From Tetragenococcus sp041859945 (lineage in GTDB: Bacteria; Bacillota; Bacilli; Lactobacillales; Enterococcaceae), in contig JBFLGC010000045.1 of assembly GCA_041859945.1 (NCBI GenBank), positions 1-22,555 of the forward strand: 22,555 bases of DNA, read 5' to 3'. Position numbers and translations under genes: made by a program. Positions within the stretch are counted from its first letter, which is position 1. Every line of letters starts with the position of its first letter. Below are positions 1 through 7,658 of this stretch, piece by piece. Below the pieces are notes generated by a model. The model did not search any database. It was not told the origin of the DNA and was given only the letters and a program-made list of their open reading frames with translations.

Positions 1-76
1 GAATGCTTTTTTGTTATCAAAAGAAAAAAGGTGTCGCTTCTAATTTCTTAGTAACAACACCAAATATTATAGACCC

Positions 77-114
77 AGAGTTATTAGACAGTTTTGTCTG
101 GTAACTCTTTTTTT
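77..114 (+). terminator. Rho-independent terminator of an upstream gene
   Basis: A 14-bp stem (77-90 with 95-108, two G-U pairs) closes a GTTT loop and is followed by a run of T to 114. It presumably ends a transcript that enters from the left edge. Confidence 0.85.
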
Positions 115-193
115 GTTGTGATTTTTTAACAAAAGCAAGGTTTATGGGTTTATTACTACAAAGTTTGGGAAATCACGACTAGCTAACGTGGTT

Positions 194-230
194 TTAAAAT
201 AGTGTATCTGGCATGCCAAATCTATTTTAA
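194..230. promoter_or_regulatory. Inverted repeat, possible operator
   Basis: The arms TTAAAATAG (194-202) and CTATTTTAA (222-230) are perfectly complementary and enclose a second perfect palindrome, TGGCATGCCA (209-218). It sits about 80 bp before the isomerase start, so an operator or 5'-leader structure is plausible. The function is inferred. Confidence 0.4.
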
Positions 231-306
231 GGGTCTTAACAAGAAACGAAACGACAGTTTAATTACCGGAAAAAAATCATCGAAAAAATAATTATAGGAG
301 GACATT

Positions 307-1242
307 ATGAGTAAAATCAATTTATCTATGGAAGTTTGGCCAAATATGCCATGGGGACGTTTAGAAATTTGTGGTGTGGCTGTCAACAGTTGGGGAAAAT
401 TACCACTAGATGAACTTGTTCATAAAGTGGCGGATCATGGCTACGATACGATGGATGTCGTTTATGGAAAAATTCAAGAAATTAGACCTGAAAATTATGA
501 TGCAAGCATCAAAAAAATAAAAGCTGCAATGAAAGAACGAAATGTGAAAATCGGTTATATCGCCCAACACAGTACGCTTGTCACGCCGCGTTGGTGGGAA
601 CGAGATGCCGGTGTTGAAACATTTAAAAGAGCGGTTGATGCAGCCGTCGATTTAGGTGCCGAAACGATTTGTACGTTACCAGCACAAGGATTTTATGATC
701 CTGCTTTATACAACATCATGACGCGCGATGAAACTTGGAGTATGTTGATGGAAAGCATCAAAGAAATTGCTGAATATGCGAAAGAAAAGAATATGACGGT
801 TAGTATTGAGATTTTACAAGGGACTTTGATCAATTCCGTTGATGAATATCTGCGGATGTATGAAGAAGTTGGCATGGATAATATTTATTGTACCGTCGAT
901 ACGGGGACTTTCTATACGACCGTACGACCATTTATGCCGATCAAAGAAGCTATCAAGAAATTAGGCAAGCATATTAACGTGGTGCATGTCAAAGATGAAG
1001 TTAGCTTTACCAACATCATTCAATGCCAACACGTTTGGTTTGGAGCTGGCTATGTTGACTTTGTTGAAATGGCCGAAGCCTTGAAAGAAATTGGCTATAC
1101 TGGAACTGGCTCCGTTGAATGGGAAGGCTGGCAAAATGGCGGCCTAGCTGGTGTTGGTGATCCAGGTGGTATCGGCTTAACTGATTTTGATATGGTTGCT
1201 TCTGAAGCTAAGTCTTTCTTGGAGACTAAGGGTTGGAATTGA
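307..1242 (+). CDS. Sugar phosphate isomerase/epimerase family protein (TIM barrel)
   Basis: This 311-residue protein looks like the xylose-isomerase-like TIM-barrel (AP endonuclease 2) family, which includes sugar isomerases, epimerases and inosose dehydratase/isomerase-type enzymes. Visible signs are the alternating strand/helix pattern, a likely metal ligand in SIEIL (about residue 167), the CTVDTG segment (about 197-202), the VVHVKDE segment (about 226-232), and VEWEGW near the C-terminus, which match the acidic/His metal-binding positions of the family. The ATG is preceded by AGGAGG at 296-301. Length is normal and the gene appears intact. It heads a region whose next genes (SIS protein, ribose-type ABC permease, GH43-like enzyme) are all broken, so it probably belonged to a pentose or related sugar catabolic operon. 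The substrate cannot be told from sequence alone. Confidence 0.8.
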   Translation: MSKINLSMEVWPNMPWGRLEICGVAVNSWGKLPLDELVHKVADHGYDTMDVVYGKIQEIRPENYDASIKKIKAAMKERNVKIGYIAQHSTLVTPRWWERDAGVETFKRAVDAAVDLGAETICTLPAQGFYDPALYNIMTRDETWSMLMESIKEIAEYAKEKNMTVSIEILQGTLINSVDEYLRMYEEVGMDNIYCTVDTGTFYTTVRPFMPIKEAIKKLGKHINVVHVKDEVSFTNIIQCQHVWFGAGYVDFVEMAEALKEIGYTGTGSVEWEGWQNGGLAGVGDPGGIGLTDFDMVASEAKSFLETKGWN

Positions 1243-1260
1243 TTGAATGGGACTAAAGAT

Positions 1261-1293
1261 CAAAGAGTCGCTAATCTGTTCAGCGACTCTTTG
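1261..1293 (+). other. Intercistronic hairpin without a T-run
   Basis: A perfect 12-bp stem (1261-1272 with 1282-1293) with a 9-nt loop lies between the isomerase stop and the ribosome site of the SIS gene. A T-tract is absent, so it is more likely a partial attenuator or an mRNA-stabilising/processing hairpin than a full terminator. Confidence 0.55.
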
Positions 1294-1310
1294 TCCAAGG
1301 AGGAACTTTA

Positions 1311-1567
1311 ATGTTCACTAAACAATATTATCAAAATGTTGCTAGCGTTTTAGATGAAGTTGCAACAAATGAATCCGTCTCTATCCAAAAAGCCGGTCAG
1401 AAAGTGGCAGAAACGCTCAAAGCAGATGGTTTGATCCATGTCTTCGGTTGCGGACATTCTCATATGATTGCAGAAGAATTATTTTATCGAGCTGGTGGCA
1501 TTGCGCCGATCGATCCGATTTTTGATACGACGGCCATGTTACATGAGGGGGCACAAAAAAGCTCCTC
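1311..1567 (+). pseudogene. SIS-domain phosphosugar-binding protein, 3'-truncated
   Basis: Only the N-terminal ~85 residues remain of a SIS (sugar isomerase) domain protein that is normally about 240-250 residues long. HVFGCGHSHMIAEE and AMLHEGAQKSS are the typical phosphosugar-binding segments. The ATG at 1311 has a good site, AAGGAGG, at 1297-1303. After about 1565 the sequence changes abruptly to an ABC permease in another frame, and the SIS frame stops at 1580. I infer a deletion that removed the rest of this gene and probably the genes between it and the permease. SIS proteins of this kind sit in amino-sugar or phosphosugar operons, which fits the isomerase upstream. Confidence 0.85.
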
Positions 1568-2334
1568 TGATCACAGGTGAATTTGACTTGTCGATCGGTT
1601 CCATTGCTGGTTTTAGTGGAGTTCTTGTCGGGATCACTTTAGAAGCAGATCTCCCTGTTTTTGTAGCCGTTATTGCTGGAATCCTCGCCGGAGCATTGAT
1701 TGGTTTGATCAATGGGCTTTTGGTGGCTAAAGTAGGGATCAATTCAATGATTGCCACGCTGGGCACGCAAATGATTTTTAGGGGCTTGATTTATATCATG
1801 ACTCAAGGTGTAGGTAAGCCAAGTTTCCCTGCCGAATACAATATTATCGGTCGATTCATGTTGTTTGGCAAAATTCAACTTCCAATCGTGATCTCGATTG
1901 TTTTCATTATTATTTTTGCTATTCTATTTGCCAAGTCGGCTTGGTTTAGACAGTTTTACTTTATTGGCGGCAATGCCGAGGCGGCTAAATATTCTGGTAT
2001 CAAAGTCAATAAACTCAAAATTTTCTCCTTTGTATTTATGGGACTTATGGCCGGTATTTCTGGTGTCTTACTAGCTGCACGAATGGGTGGAGCTATTCCG
2101 ACGCAAGGTGCTGGTATGGAAATGAATGTCATTGCTGCAGCCGTCATTGGTGGTGCCTCGACAACAGGCGGTAAAGGTACAATATTTGGTTCTTACTTAG
2201 GGGTCCTCATCATGGCGCTAGTTGTTAATGCCTTTAATATCTTAGGTGTCGACGTATATTGGCAACAAACGATCACCGGACTTATTTTGTTAGCAGCTGT
2301 TTTAGGTGATGTCGTACGAAATAAGAAAAGATGA
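1568..2334 (+). pseudogene. Ribose-type ABC sugar transporter permease (RbsC-like), 5'-truncated
   Basis: From LITGEFDLSIGS onward this is a clear BPD_transp_2 permease of the ribose/xylose/galactose class: that motif, the segment NGLLVAKVGINSMIATLGT, the segment FIGGNAEAAKYSGI, then AAAVIGGASTTGGKGTIFGS and several hydrophobic spans up to the final RNKKR. RbsC-type proteins are about 310-330 residues; roughly the first 55-65 residues are missing. The reading frame runs back into the SIS sequence, with an ATG at 1543 but no ribosome site, so normal expression is unlikely. It is joined to the SIS remnant at about 1565. The substrate-binding protein and ATPase genes expected beside it are absent, so the transporter is lost. 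Confidence 0.9.
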
Positions 2335-2344
2335 TTTTTTAAAT

Positions 2345-2848
2345 ATGAAGTTCCCTTGTCGTCTTTTTGAGAATGAAAAAATGGCATGGGTCGGCCGGCA
2401 TCAAGAGCAACTAGTTGTTGAATTTCAAGCTACCTTGAGTTTGCCTGAACACGATGGGGAAGTGGGACTGACAACTTTTTTAAATGCGAAACACCACTAT
2501 GAGATCGGTGTAGAGAGAAAAGCGGACAAAAAGTATCTTTTCTTTCGTCGACAAATCGGTTCTTTAGTAAAAATGGAAGCCTATCAAGAGATTCATGCAG
2601 AACAGATCAAGTTCAGTTTATCTGGAACACCAGATGAGTATCGTTTTGCTTATTTAGTAGAGAAGGGCGAATTGGTATTACTTGGTAAAGGCGAGACAAG
2701 CTATTTGACAACAGAAGTCGCTGGTGTATTTACGGGCATTTTCTTAGGCTTTTTTGCCACGAAATTTACCGATTTTGAGGAAGAAATCCAAGTATCGGAT
2801 ATTTCTTATCGTACAGAAAATCCTTCTAGTTTATCAAAACAAACTTGA
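2345..2848 (+). pseudogene. C-terminal domain of a GH43-like beta-xylosidase, 5'-truncated
   Basis: The protein starting at the ATG at 2345 resembles only the concanavalin-A-like C-terminal domain of GH43 beta-xylosidases/arabinofuranosidases (GH43_C2 type): FVGRRQ-like AWVGRHQEQ, then GEVGLTTFLNAKHHYEIGV, RRQIG, and a GVFTGIFLGFFAT stretch. The catalytic five-bladed propeller that should precede it (about 300 residues) is missing. The coding sequence begins 10 bases after the permease stop, with no ribosome site, so this is another deletion junction rather than a natural small gene. It implies that the lost operon handled xylo- or arabino-oligosaccharides. Assignment rests on motif memory and was not searched. 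Confidence 0.65.
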
Positions 2849-2858
2849 TATCATATCT

Positions 2859-2891
2859 AAGAAGGTCTCAGAAGTTGAGACCTTCTTTTTT
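2859..2891 (+). terminator. Rho-independent terminator after the GH43 remnant
   Basis: A perfect 12-bp stem (2859-2870 with 2876-2887), a GAAGT loop and a T-run to 2891. Because it lies 10 bp after the GH43 stop, it is likely the original operon terminator. Confidence 0.9.
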
Positions 2892-2961
2892 GGTAAAAAA
2901 ATTGGTATGATTCTTTACATTACTTTTGCAAGGAGAAGGGGTACGTCGCCAGAGCCAAAAT

Positions 2962-3131
2962 TTTAGATACGATCTGCTTATAACAGAAAGATTAGAGAAT
3001 TTAAAAACAAAAATACCATTAAAGTATTAACAGGAGTACGTGGCATAGGTAAACAACGAAAAATATTTTTAGCTACAGATAATGATCCAATAAATGGCGA
3101 TAAAATCGAAGTCACAAATGTGGTGATTTAG
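2962..3131 (+). pseudogene. Remnant of an AAA/DUF4143-type ATPase gene
   Basis: Two reading frames joined by a one-base shift near 3019-3024 give a peptide with the start of the ATPase (RYDLLITERLENLKTKIPLK, then VLTGVRGIGK, equivalent to the Walker A region TGVRRCGKST) directly followed by what looks like the end of the same family (RKIFLATDNDP, then IEVTNVVI). The middle of the gene, normally about 350 residues, is missing, and the P-loop is broken after GK. No start codon or ribosome site was found. It resembles the larger 3' fragment at 17205-17548. Function is lost. Confidence 0.6.
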
Positions 3132-3147
3132 CTACTAAATAAGTTTT

Positions 3148-3174
3148 AGTGGTATAATATCTTTTATTCGGAGG
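3148..3174 (+). promoter_or_regulatory. Extended -10 promoter and ribosome site of the 3184 gene
   Basis: TGGTATAAT at 3150-3158 is an extended -10 box (TGN plus consensus TATAAT). No good -35 box is seen. CGGAGG at 3169-3174 is the ribosome site for the ATG at 3184. The transcript leader would be very short. Confidence 0.6.
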
Positions 3175-3183
3175 CTATTATTC

Positions 3184-3792
3184 ATGAAAAAAACTTGGAT
3201 CTATGTTTTGTTTTACTTATTGACTTTGCTATCATTGGGGATATCGATTTTGCTGGCGTTTTTAGGTGCTACTACTTTGACGGGCTTTCTTGAAGATGTA
3301 GATACTCTTGCTCTGTCGGAAAATGCGGAGACATTTTTGTTATTTTTACTTGGGACTCCAGTCTTTGTTTTTTGCTTTCAACTTCTCCAAGATGCCAATT
3401 ATTGGCTGATCCATCGCTGGGGTTATTGGGCCCAAAATGAATCGGCTTATTACCGGCGTGGGGTGAGTTTGCCACGATTTTATGAGGCGAAAGAGCAGAG
3501 CCCCAAATTAAAAGCCAGTATCGCCAAGTCACAATATCGGTATCGTTTAGTAGCGATCTTGCAGTGGCTCTTTTGCGCGATCGTGATCGAAGGAACTTTC
3601 TTGCTTTATCTCTTGGTCATTCGAGCTTTAAAGCTTGCTTTTGGCTTTTGGGTAAAGCTGATCGGTGTGACTCTGATTTTTGTGATGATCGCTTTGACGA
3701 TGAAAGCTTGGGGAAAGTTCAAAAGACGTCACCATTTAGAAGTTGCCTATACGGAAAATGATCGTGAATTTTACTATCGGCGTTCAAAATAA
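3184..3792 (+). CDS. Unknown membrane protein with four predicted transmembrane spans
   Basis: I do not recognise this 202-residue protein. The ATG has CGGAGG 9 bases upstream and its own extended -10 promoter. Hydrophobic segments at about residues 5-31, 49-70, 122-145 and 150-172 suggest four membrane spans. The loop between spans 2 and 3 is polar and rich in Tyr and Arg (HRWGYWAQNESAYYRRG, about residues 77-93), and the tail ends with many charged residues. It is followed by its own strong terminator, so it is a single-gene transcript between the decayed sugar locus and the pullulanase gene. It appears complete. No function can be given. Confidence 0.75.
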   Translation: MKKTWIYVLFYLLTLLSLGISILLAFLGATTLTGFLEDVDTLALSENAETFLLFLLGTPVFVFCFQLLQDANYWLIHRWGYWAQNESAYYRRGVSLPRFYEAKEQSPKLKASIAKSQYRYRLVAILQWLFCAIVIEGTFLLYLLVIRALKLAFGFWVKLIGVTLIFVMIALTMKAWGKFKRRHHLEVAYTENDREFYYRRSK

Positions 3793-3808
3793 AATTTTTG
3801 TGGATCCT

Positions 3809-3849
3809 AAAAAAGCTCGGGAACTTTAATCAAGTTTCTGAGCTTTTTT
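3809..3849 (+). terminator. Rho-independent terminator
   Basis: A 14-bp stem (3813-3826 with 3832-3845, two G-U pairs) extended by A/T runs on both sides, with a 5-nt loop. The A-run before and the T-run after allow use in both directions. A similar AAGCTC...GAGCTT design recurs at 7125 and 9184. Confidence 0.9.
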
Positions 3850-3941
3850 AACGTGCGCTAGCTTTTTACTAAAGGGTGCAAAAGCCAAACTATTGCTAAG
3901 CAGACATCTTCTCTCAATGGAGAAATTTAATCCGAGTTTAT

Positions 3942-4020
3942 GCAATCGGTTGCTTGACTTATCGTTTCTATTATAATAAACTTTTATATGCACTTTATAA
4001 ATCTAAAGGCAATCGGTTGC
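3942..4020 (+). promoter_or_regulatory. Pullulanase promoter with two identical LacI/MalR-like operators
   Basis: The 12-mer GCAATCGGTTGC occurs twice, at 3942-3953 and 4009-4020, 67 bp apart. It is an imperfect palindrome of the kind bound by LacI-family regulators such as MalR. Between them TATAAT is at 3972-3977, with TTGCTT at 3950-3955 (spacing 16, overlapping operator 1) as the possible -35; TTGACT at 3954-3959 is a second candidate. The layout suggests repression by two bound dimers, perhaps with looping, relieved by maltodextrins. The regulator gene is not in the window. Confidence 0.65.
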
Positions 4021-4037
4021 TAATAAGGAGGAGACAA

Positions 4038-7000
4038 TTGAAGAAGAAAACAAAAGCACTAGTGACACTGTTGGCGGTGCTAGTGGTAGGAATCTTTCAG
4101 AGTATCACAGTCGCTGCGGCAGAAAGCAAAAATGAAACCACAGTGATCGTGCATTTTTCGGCACAAGATGATAAAAAATGGGCACTCTGGGCATGGCCGA
4201 AAGACGGCGACGCCAAGGAATTTGCTTTTTCAAAAAGCGATCAAACGGCGATTGCGCGCTTGGATGGTGCAGCTGAAGAGGTCGGTCTCTTGGCGAAGTC
4301 ACCTAATACGTGGGACTATCAAACAGAGGACGTTTTTGTCGATACGGCGAAGGGTTTAGCGGAAGTCTGGCTGGATGACAGTGGCCAAGTCAGCACGACA
4401 CCACCAGAAGGCTATCAAGCGAGTTTACAAGAAAAAACGTTGCGCTATCATTATTACCGCGAAGCAGGTGTTTATGACGATTTGCAGCTGACATCTTGGG
4501 CAGATGCTAAGGAGCCACAAACGACGTCTTTTAACGCGACAGATGATTTCGGGGCGGTGGCGGAAGTGACTTATGCAGTTGCGACTGGCATCGATCGCTT
4601 AACTATAGAAGTAGGAGACAGTCAAGAACAGGAAGTCTTGGTCATTCCTGATGAAGAAATCCAGGACGTTTGGCTATTAGAAGGAGATGATATTATTTAT
4701 TATAATCAAGCGCTAGCCATCAAAGAACAAAGTGTGACTGCAGCAACAATCGAAAAGATGGATCAAATCAATGTGCGTTTTGTTAAAGAAATCACGGCAG
4801 AAGGTGCCGATAAAATCGTTTTAAAGAATGACGAAGGACAAGAAGTCGCTTTGTCGCAAGTTGAGGTGTCAGAAAACGTCTTGAACGTGACTTTGACCAC
4901 GGCTGAAGATTTGGATTTGACGCAAAACTATTCGCTGGTCTTTAATGAGAAGGAAACATCAGTCAGCTTAGGTGCTGTAGTGCGGACGGATGCGTTTGAT
5001 ACCCAATTTGCTTATGATGGGGATTTAGGGACTTTATACTCGGAAGCGGAGACCACTTTCCGCGTCTGGGCGCCAACTGCCAGCAAAGTTGAACTGTTGC
5101 TATTTGACAGTACGGAGGCGGATGCTGAAATCACCGCGACGATCAACATGGAACGAGGGACTGACGAGAAAAAAGGCGTTTATGAGACGGTCGTGTCAGG
5201 CGATTTGGACAACTCGGCCTACCAATATCGGTTGACGTTTCCGGATGGCTTGGTCAATGAAACCGGTGATCCTTATGCCCAAGCTGCAACGGTCAATGGG
5301 GATCATTCCGTCGTTTTATCAGATTCGGCAATGGCAATCGAAAATTTTACTCGCATGCCCGAATTTTCTAGTCCGACAGATGCTGTGATCTATGAAATGC
5401 ACATCCGTGATTTTTCGATTGCTGAAAGCAGTGGGGTCGCAGCTGAAAAGAAAGGTAAATTCTTAGGTGTCATTGAAAGTGGTACGAAAAATGACCAGGG
5501 CCAGCCGACTGGTTTGGATTATTTGCAGGACTTAGGGATTACCCACGTGCAAGTTTTGCCGATGTTTGATTATGGGTCGGTCGATGAAAGTCAGCCAGAT
5601 GTGGCGCAGTACAATTGGGGCTATGATCCGAAAAATTACAACGTTCCGGAAGGCTCCTATAGTAGTGATGCCACGACACCGGCGACACGCATCAAGGAAA
5701 TGAAAGCCATGATCCAAGGCTTGCACGCAGCTGACTTGCGCGTCATCATGGATGTGGTTTACAATCATGTGCATTCGGCTAGTGATCATGCGTTTAATAA
5801 AACCGTTCCCGGTTATTATTTCCGTTATGATGAAAATGGCAAGCTGGTCAATGGAACAGGTGTTGGCAATGATACGGCTTCAGAACGGGCCATGATGCGT
5901 AAGTACATCGTGGACAGTGTCAGTTATTGGGCTGAAAATTACAAGTTGGACGGTTTTCGTTTCGATTTGATGGGCATCCATGACATTGAAACAATGAATG
6001 AAGTCCGGGCGGCTTTGAATGAGATCGACCCGAGTATCATCATCTTAGGTGAAGGCTGGGATCTGCCCACAAATCTGCCAGCTGAGCAAAAAGCGACGCA
6101 AAGCAATGCTGACCAAATGCCTGGCATCGCCCACTTTAATGATGCGTTGCGCGATGATGTCAAAGGACAGTTGTTTGATGAAGTAGCACCTGGGTTTATC
6201 AATGGCGCTACCGACATGGAAGAAAAGCTGCTAGCAAGTGTGCTGGGCGGAAAAGCTTTAGCGCCTGACCGGGGCAATTATGCGAGTGCCGCTCAATTGA
6301 TCCAATACACTGAAGCTCACGATAACTTGACGCTTTATGATAAATTGATCAAAACCAATCCTGATGATAGTGAGCAACAGCGTCAATATCGTCATTTGTT
6401 AGGGACGAGTATCCCGCTCTTATCCCAAGGTGTCCCCTTTATACATGCTGGTCAAGAATTCATGCGCACTAAAGATGGTGATGAAAATAGCTACCAATCA
6501 CCCGATACAATCAATCAACTTGACTGGGAGCGGGCTTATGATTATTCGGAAAATGTGACCTTTATCAAAGCTTTGATTGCTTTTCGTAAGAGTGAACCTT
6601 TGTTACGTTTAAGTTCTTATGAAGAAATCGCCCAACACATGCAAGCTTTGGTGGCCAGTGATCAACTCTTGGCCTGTGAGTTATTTGACGATAATAACGA
6701 TTATATCGTGGCTTTTAACGCCAAAGAAACGGCCGCGAACTTGCCGCAAGTCGACTTGACAAATTACGACCTTTATCTGACCAGCGTACCTGCCGAAAAA
6801 AAGGACCAACTGGCGCCATTGAGCGTGACGATCTTTAAACAAAAAGAAGCGGTGCCCGAACCACTACCAGACAGCTCAAGTAGCAGCGAAACCACCAGTT
6901 CTGCTGAAACAGTCGCGACCACGACCTCCACTAGTAAAAACAAAGAAGGCCAACTGCCACAAACTGGTGAAAAATCAAGTCGTGGCTTGATCGTTGCCGG

Positions 7001-7058
7001 TCTCGTTATTTTAGTTCTTGTCGGTGGTATGATTTATTATCGTAAAAAGAAAAAGTGA
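4038..7058 (+). CDS. pulA: Cell-wall-anchored type I pullulanase
   Basis: This 1006-residue enzyme hydrolyses alpha-1,6 links in pullulan, glycogen or starch limit dextrins at the cell surface. I place the start at TTG 4038, which has AAGGAGGAG at 4025-4033 and begins a clean signal peptide ending at VAAA (about residue 30); an in-frame start at 3954 would cover the promoter and second operator. In order: CBM41-like starch-binding domain (about 34-125), pullulanase N-terminal region, CBM48 (about 325-425, with FRVWAPTAS), the pullulanase hallmark YNWGYDP (525-531), then a GH13 barrel with DVVYNH (about 572-577), nucleophile D643 in GFRFDLMG, acid/base E672 in EGWD, and D762 in EAHDN. A Ser/Thr-rich linker leads to LPQTG (973-977), a membrane span and KKKK, so sortase A should anchor it. 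All key residues are present and the gene looks functional. It is likely controlled by the twin operators upstream. Confidence 0.95.
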   Translation: MKKKTKALVTLLAVLVVGIFQSITVAAAESKNETTVIVHFSAQDDKKWALWAWPKDGDAKEFAFSKSDQTAIARLDGAAEEVGLLAKSPNTWDYQTEDVFVDTAKGLAEVWLDDSGQVSTTPPEGYQASLQEKTLRYHYYREAGVYDDLQLTSWADAKEPQTTSFNATDDFGAVAEVTYAVATGIDRLTIEVGDSQEQEVLVIPDEEIQDVWLLEGDDIIYYNQALAIKEQSVTAATIEKMDQINVRFVKEITAEGADKIVLKNDEGQEVALSQVEVSENVLNVTLTTAEDLDLTQNYSLVFNEKETSVSLGAVVRTDAFDTQFAYDGDLGTLYSEAETTFRVWAPTASKVELLLFDSTEADAEITATINMERGTDEKKGVYETVVSGDLDNSAYQYRLTFPDGLVNETGDPYAQAATVNGDHSVVLSDSAMAIENFTRMPEFSSPTDAVIYEMHIRDFSIAESSGVAAEKKGKFLGVIESGTKNDQGQPTGLDYLQDLGITHVQVLPMFDYGSVDESQPDVAQYNWGYDPKNYNVPEGSYSSDATTPATRIKEMKAMIQGLHAADLRVIMDVVYNHVHSASDHAFNKTVPGYYFRYDENGKLVNGTGVGNDTASERAMMRKYIVDSVSYWAENYKLDGFRFDLMGIHDIETMNEVRAALNEIDPSIIILGEGWDLPTNLPAEQKATQSNADQMPGIAHFNDALRDDVKGQLFDEVAPGFINGATDMEEKLLASVLGGKALAPDRGNYASAAQLIQYTEAHDNLTLYDKLIKTNPDDSEQQRQYRHLLGTSIPLLSQGVPFIHAGQEFMRTKDGDENSYQSPDTINQLDWERAYDYSENVTFIKALIAFRKSEPLLRLSSYEEIAQHMQALVASDQLLACELFDDNNDYIVAFNAKETAANLPQVDLTNYDLYLTSVPAEKKDQLAPLSVTIFKQKEAVPEPLPDSSSSSETTSSAETVATTTSTSKNKEGQLPQTGEKSSRGLIVAGLVILVLVGGMIYYRKKKK

Positions 7059-7124
7059 AAGTGGCTTTCTTCAATGATTTGTCCGCTAACGTCTGGGTTG
7101 AAATTTAGGATTTCACTAGCTAAA

Positions 7125-7169
7125 AAAAGCTCAAAATCATTTTTTAGATTTTGAGCTTTTTTTTTGAGC
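7125..7169 (+). terminator. Rho-independent terminator of the pullulanase gene
   Basis: A perfect 14-bp stem (7125-7138 with 7147-7160), 8-nt loop, followed by T to about 7165. The preceding A-run permits bidirectional use. Confidence 0.9.
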
Positions 7170-7558
7170 TATTTAGGAAAAACGCGTGAGTGGTAAGCCC
7201 CCCTAAGAAAATGAAAGAAACCAGAAATCAAAAAGCGAGTGCCTTTGATAACCCACCATAAAGCATGCGTAAGCAGAGATGTAGGACGATTAAGAAAGGA
7301 CTGGTACAAAGAATTGGACTTAGACTAATAAATGATTTTGTCGCCAAAACCTTTGTTAAAAATAAAACGGAGAACGAGGCTATTTATTTCTTTTTAAACT
7401 ATTTTTACAGATTCTGAAAATTTTATAGAAGATATTTGGGCAAAATAGAGAGAAATATTTGTTGCTAATACCAGTAAGGCAAGTAAGAGTTTTTCGTTCA
7501 AGCCAAAAAGTGCCGCTTCATTAAATTTGCTGTGAGCAGAACTGAGAAAGCATAATAG
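7170..7558. other. Gene-poor stretch between pulA and tuf
   Basis: No supported gene is seen. An unannotated 50-codon frame runs from the ATG at 7265 to the stop at 7417, but it has no ribosome site and no recognisable motif. The stretch may be decayed coding sequence. Confidence 0.5.
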
Positions 7559-7628
7559 TTGACTTTGACCTTCTTTGACCTATAATAAGAGTAGATCCAG
7601 CTTACTTTATATAAGTAAAATGTGGATC
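7559..7628 (+). promoter_or_regulatory. tuf promoter with a start-site inverted repeat
   Basis: TTGACT at 7559-7564, a 16-bp spacer and a consensus TATAAT at 7581-7586 make a strong sigma-A-type promoter. Just after the -10 box lies a nested inverted repeat: GATCCA (7594-7599) pairs with TGGATC (7623-7628), and TTACTT (7602-7607) with AAGTAA (7613-7618). It would start near +1, as an operator or a 5'-leader hairpin. Ribosome site AGGAGG is at 7645-7650. Confidence 0.75.
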
Positions 7629-7658
7629 GATCATTATAAACTTTAGGAGGTTTGCAAA

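Larger units (their letters stand above)
1..306. other. Intergenic region upstream of the isomerase gene
   Basis: The first 50-100 bases may hold the 3' end of a gene entering from the left, but three different frames stop at about 43, 51 and 104, so I cannot choose one. A strong terminator follows (77-114). A large inverted repeat lies at 194-230. No convincing -35/-10 pair is visible for the gene starting at 307. Confidence 0.5.

Noticed and set aside
1..104. 33-codon frame MLFCYQKKK... at the left edge
   Set aside because: It runs through the terminator stem, and two other frames stop earlier; the edge does not allow a choice.
3954..4037. N-terminal extension of the pullulanase by 28 residues
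   Set aside because: It would translate the promoter and second operator, has no ribosome site, and would put charged residues before the signal peptide. TTG 4038 with AAGGAGGAG fits better.
5939..6277. 112-residue minus-strand frame inside the pullulanase gene
   Set aside because: Shadow of a strongly conserved catalytic region; no start signals or motifs.
7265..7417. 50-codon frame between pullulanase and tuf
   Set aside because: No ribosome site, no motif and no neighbour coupling; could be chance or decayed sequence.
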